A DNA stretch of 64,000 nucleotides. It comes from Chanos chanos (taxonomy: Eukaryota > Chordata > Actinopteri > Gonorynchiformes > Chanidae). Below are positions 63,739 through 64,000 of this stretch, in pieces. A program made the position numbers and the translations under genes. The DNA is taken from contig NC_044498.1 of the NCBI RefSeq assembly GCF_902362185.1, positions 38,352,536-38,416,535 on the forward strand, in the 5' to 3' direction. Positions within the stretch are counted from its first letter, which is position 1. Every line of letters starts with the position of its first letter. The notes under the pieces were generated by a model that was not told where the DNA came from, searched no databases, and was given only the letters and a program-made list of their open reading frames with translations.

Positions 63739-63774
<36 letters not shown>

Positions 63775-64000
63775 CTTTCTTGAGGACCTATGTTTGTCTT
63801 TGTCTTCAATTATAATTCTTCTATGTTAAGACCAATAAGCTCATGACAGTTGCCCTTCAAAAGAGCACGTAGGACACAGACATCAGTCTTTCCTCGACAG
63901 CTCTGGGATGGGCCAGCTTATTTATGGACAGGCCTGCGTGAGCTGTAATAATCATGAAACGTGGTTTAATGCTATTCAGCTGCCGGCGCATTACATGCAT
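63257..64000. other. Intron of the unidentified gene, to the window end
   Basis: Apart from the G32 run, no exon is recognised. Confidence 0.4.
63741..63772. repeat. Poly-G run of 32 bp
   Basis: 32 consecutive G on the plus strand in the intron after the second exon of the 61265 gene. It could form a G-quadruplex; the length is also at the limit of reliable assembly. Confidence 0.95.

Overview
This is nuclear DNA of a ray-finned fish, almost certainly a teleost. The genes are split by GT-AG introns, the proteins read as vertebrate orthologues, and the repeats are typical of teleosts: a Rex3/RTE-type LINE with a GATG tail, a Tc1-type transposon, a tRNA-headed SINE and many CA, TA and GA microsatellites. 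I cannot name the species. All exon models were built by eye from splice sites, reading frame and remembered homology; nothing was searched or aligned by computer.

Layout. (1) 543-14747, minus: rrbp1, the ER-membrane ribosome receptor p180, with 29 coding exons that join in frame to 1152 residues, a probable 5' UTR exon near 16960, and a Rex3 LINE in one intron. (2) 17.1-28.5 kb: about 11 kb with no gene I can support, holding a decayed Tc1 transposon and simple repeats. (3) 28554-34228, minus: snx5, 13 exons. (4) 35536-37376, plus: mgme1, 4 exons, head-to-head with snx5. (5) 37865-39564 and 41918-44093, minus: two tandem glycine N-acyltransferase-like genes, separated by a nested pair of mobile elements (a tRNA-SINE inside the end of a DNA transposon with 8-bp target duplications). 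(6) 45772-47121, minus: a secreted cystatin. (7) 49765-54683, plus: ephx1, microsomal epoxide hydrolase, 9 exons. (8) 56129-57986, minus: mad2l1bp (p31comet), 3 exons. (9) 61265 onward, plus: the first two coding exons of a gene I do not recognise, which leaves the window.

rrbp1, snx5 and mgme1 keep the order and orientation of human chromosome 20p (RRBP1-BANF2-SNX5-MGME1), though I see no BANF2. The genes to the right come from other human regions, so synteny with human breaks after mgme1. This is ordinary linkage of unrelated genes, not an operon: ER-ribosome tethering, endosomal sorting, mtDNA maintenance, acyl-CoA conjugation, protease inhibition, xenobiotic hydrolysis and the spindle checkpoint.

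The most unusual items are a run of alternating short coiled-coil exons inside rrbp1 (exon-pair amplification), replacement of the mammalian p180 decapeptide repeat by a Pro/Ala/Thr/Lys tract, a LINE inserted 17 bp from a splice donor, and the DNA transposon at 40104-41119, whose family I cannot name. I found no bacterial-style defence or toxin system and no retroviral element.
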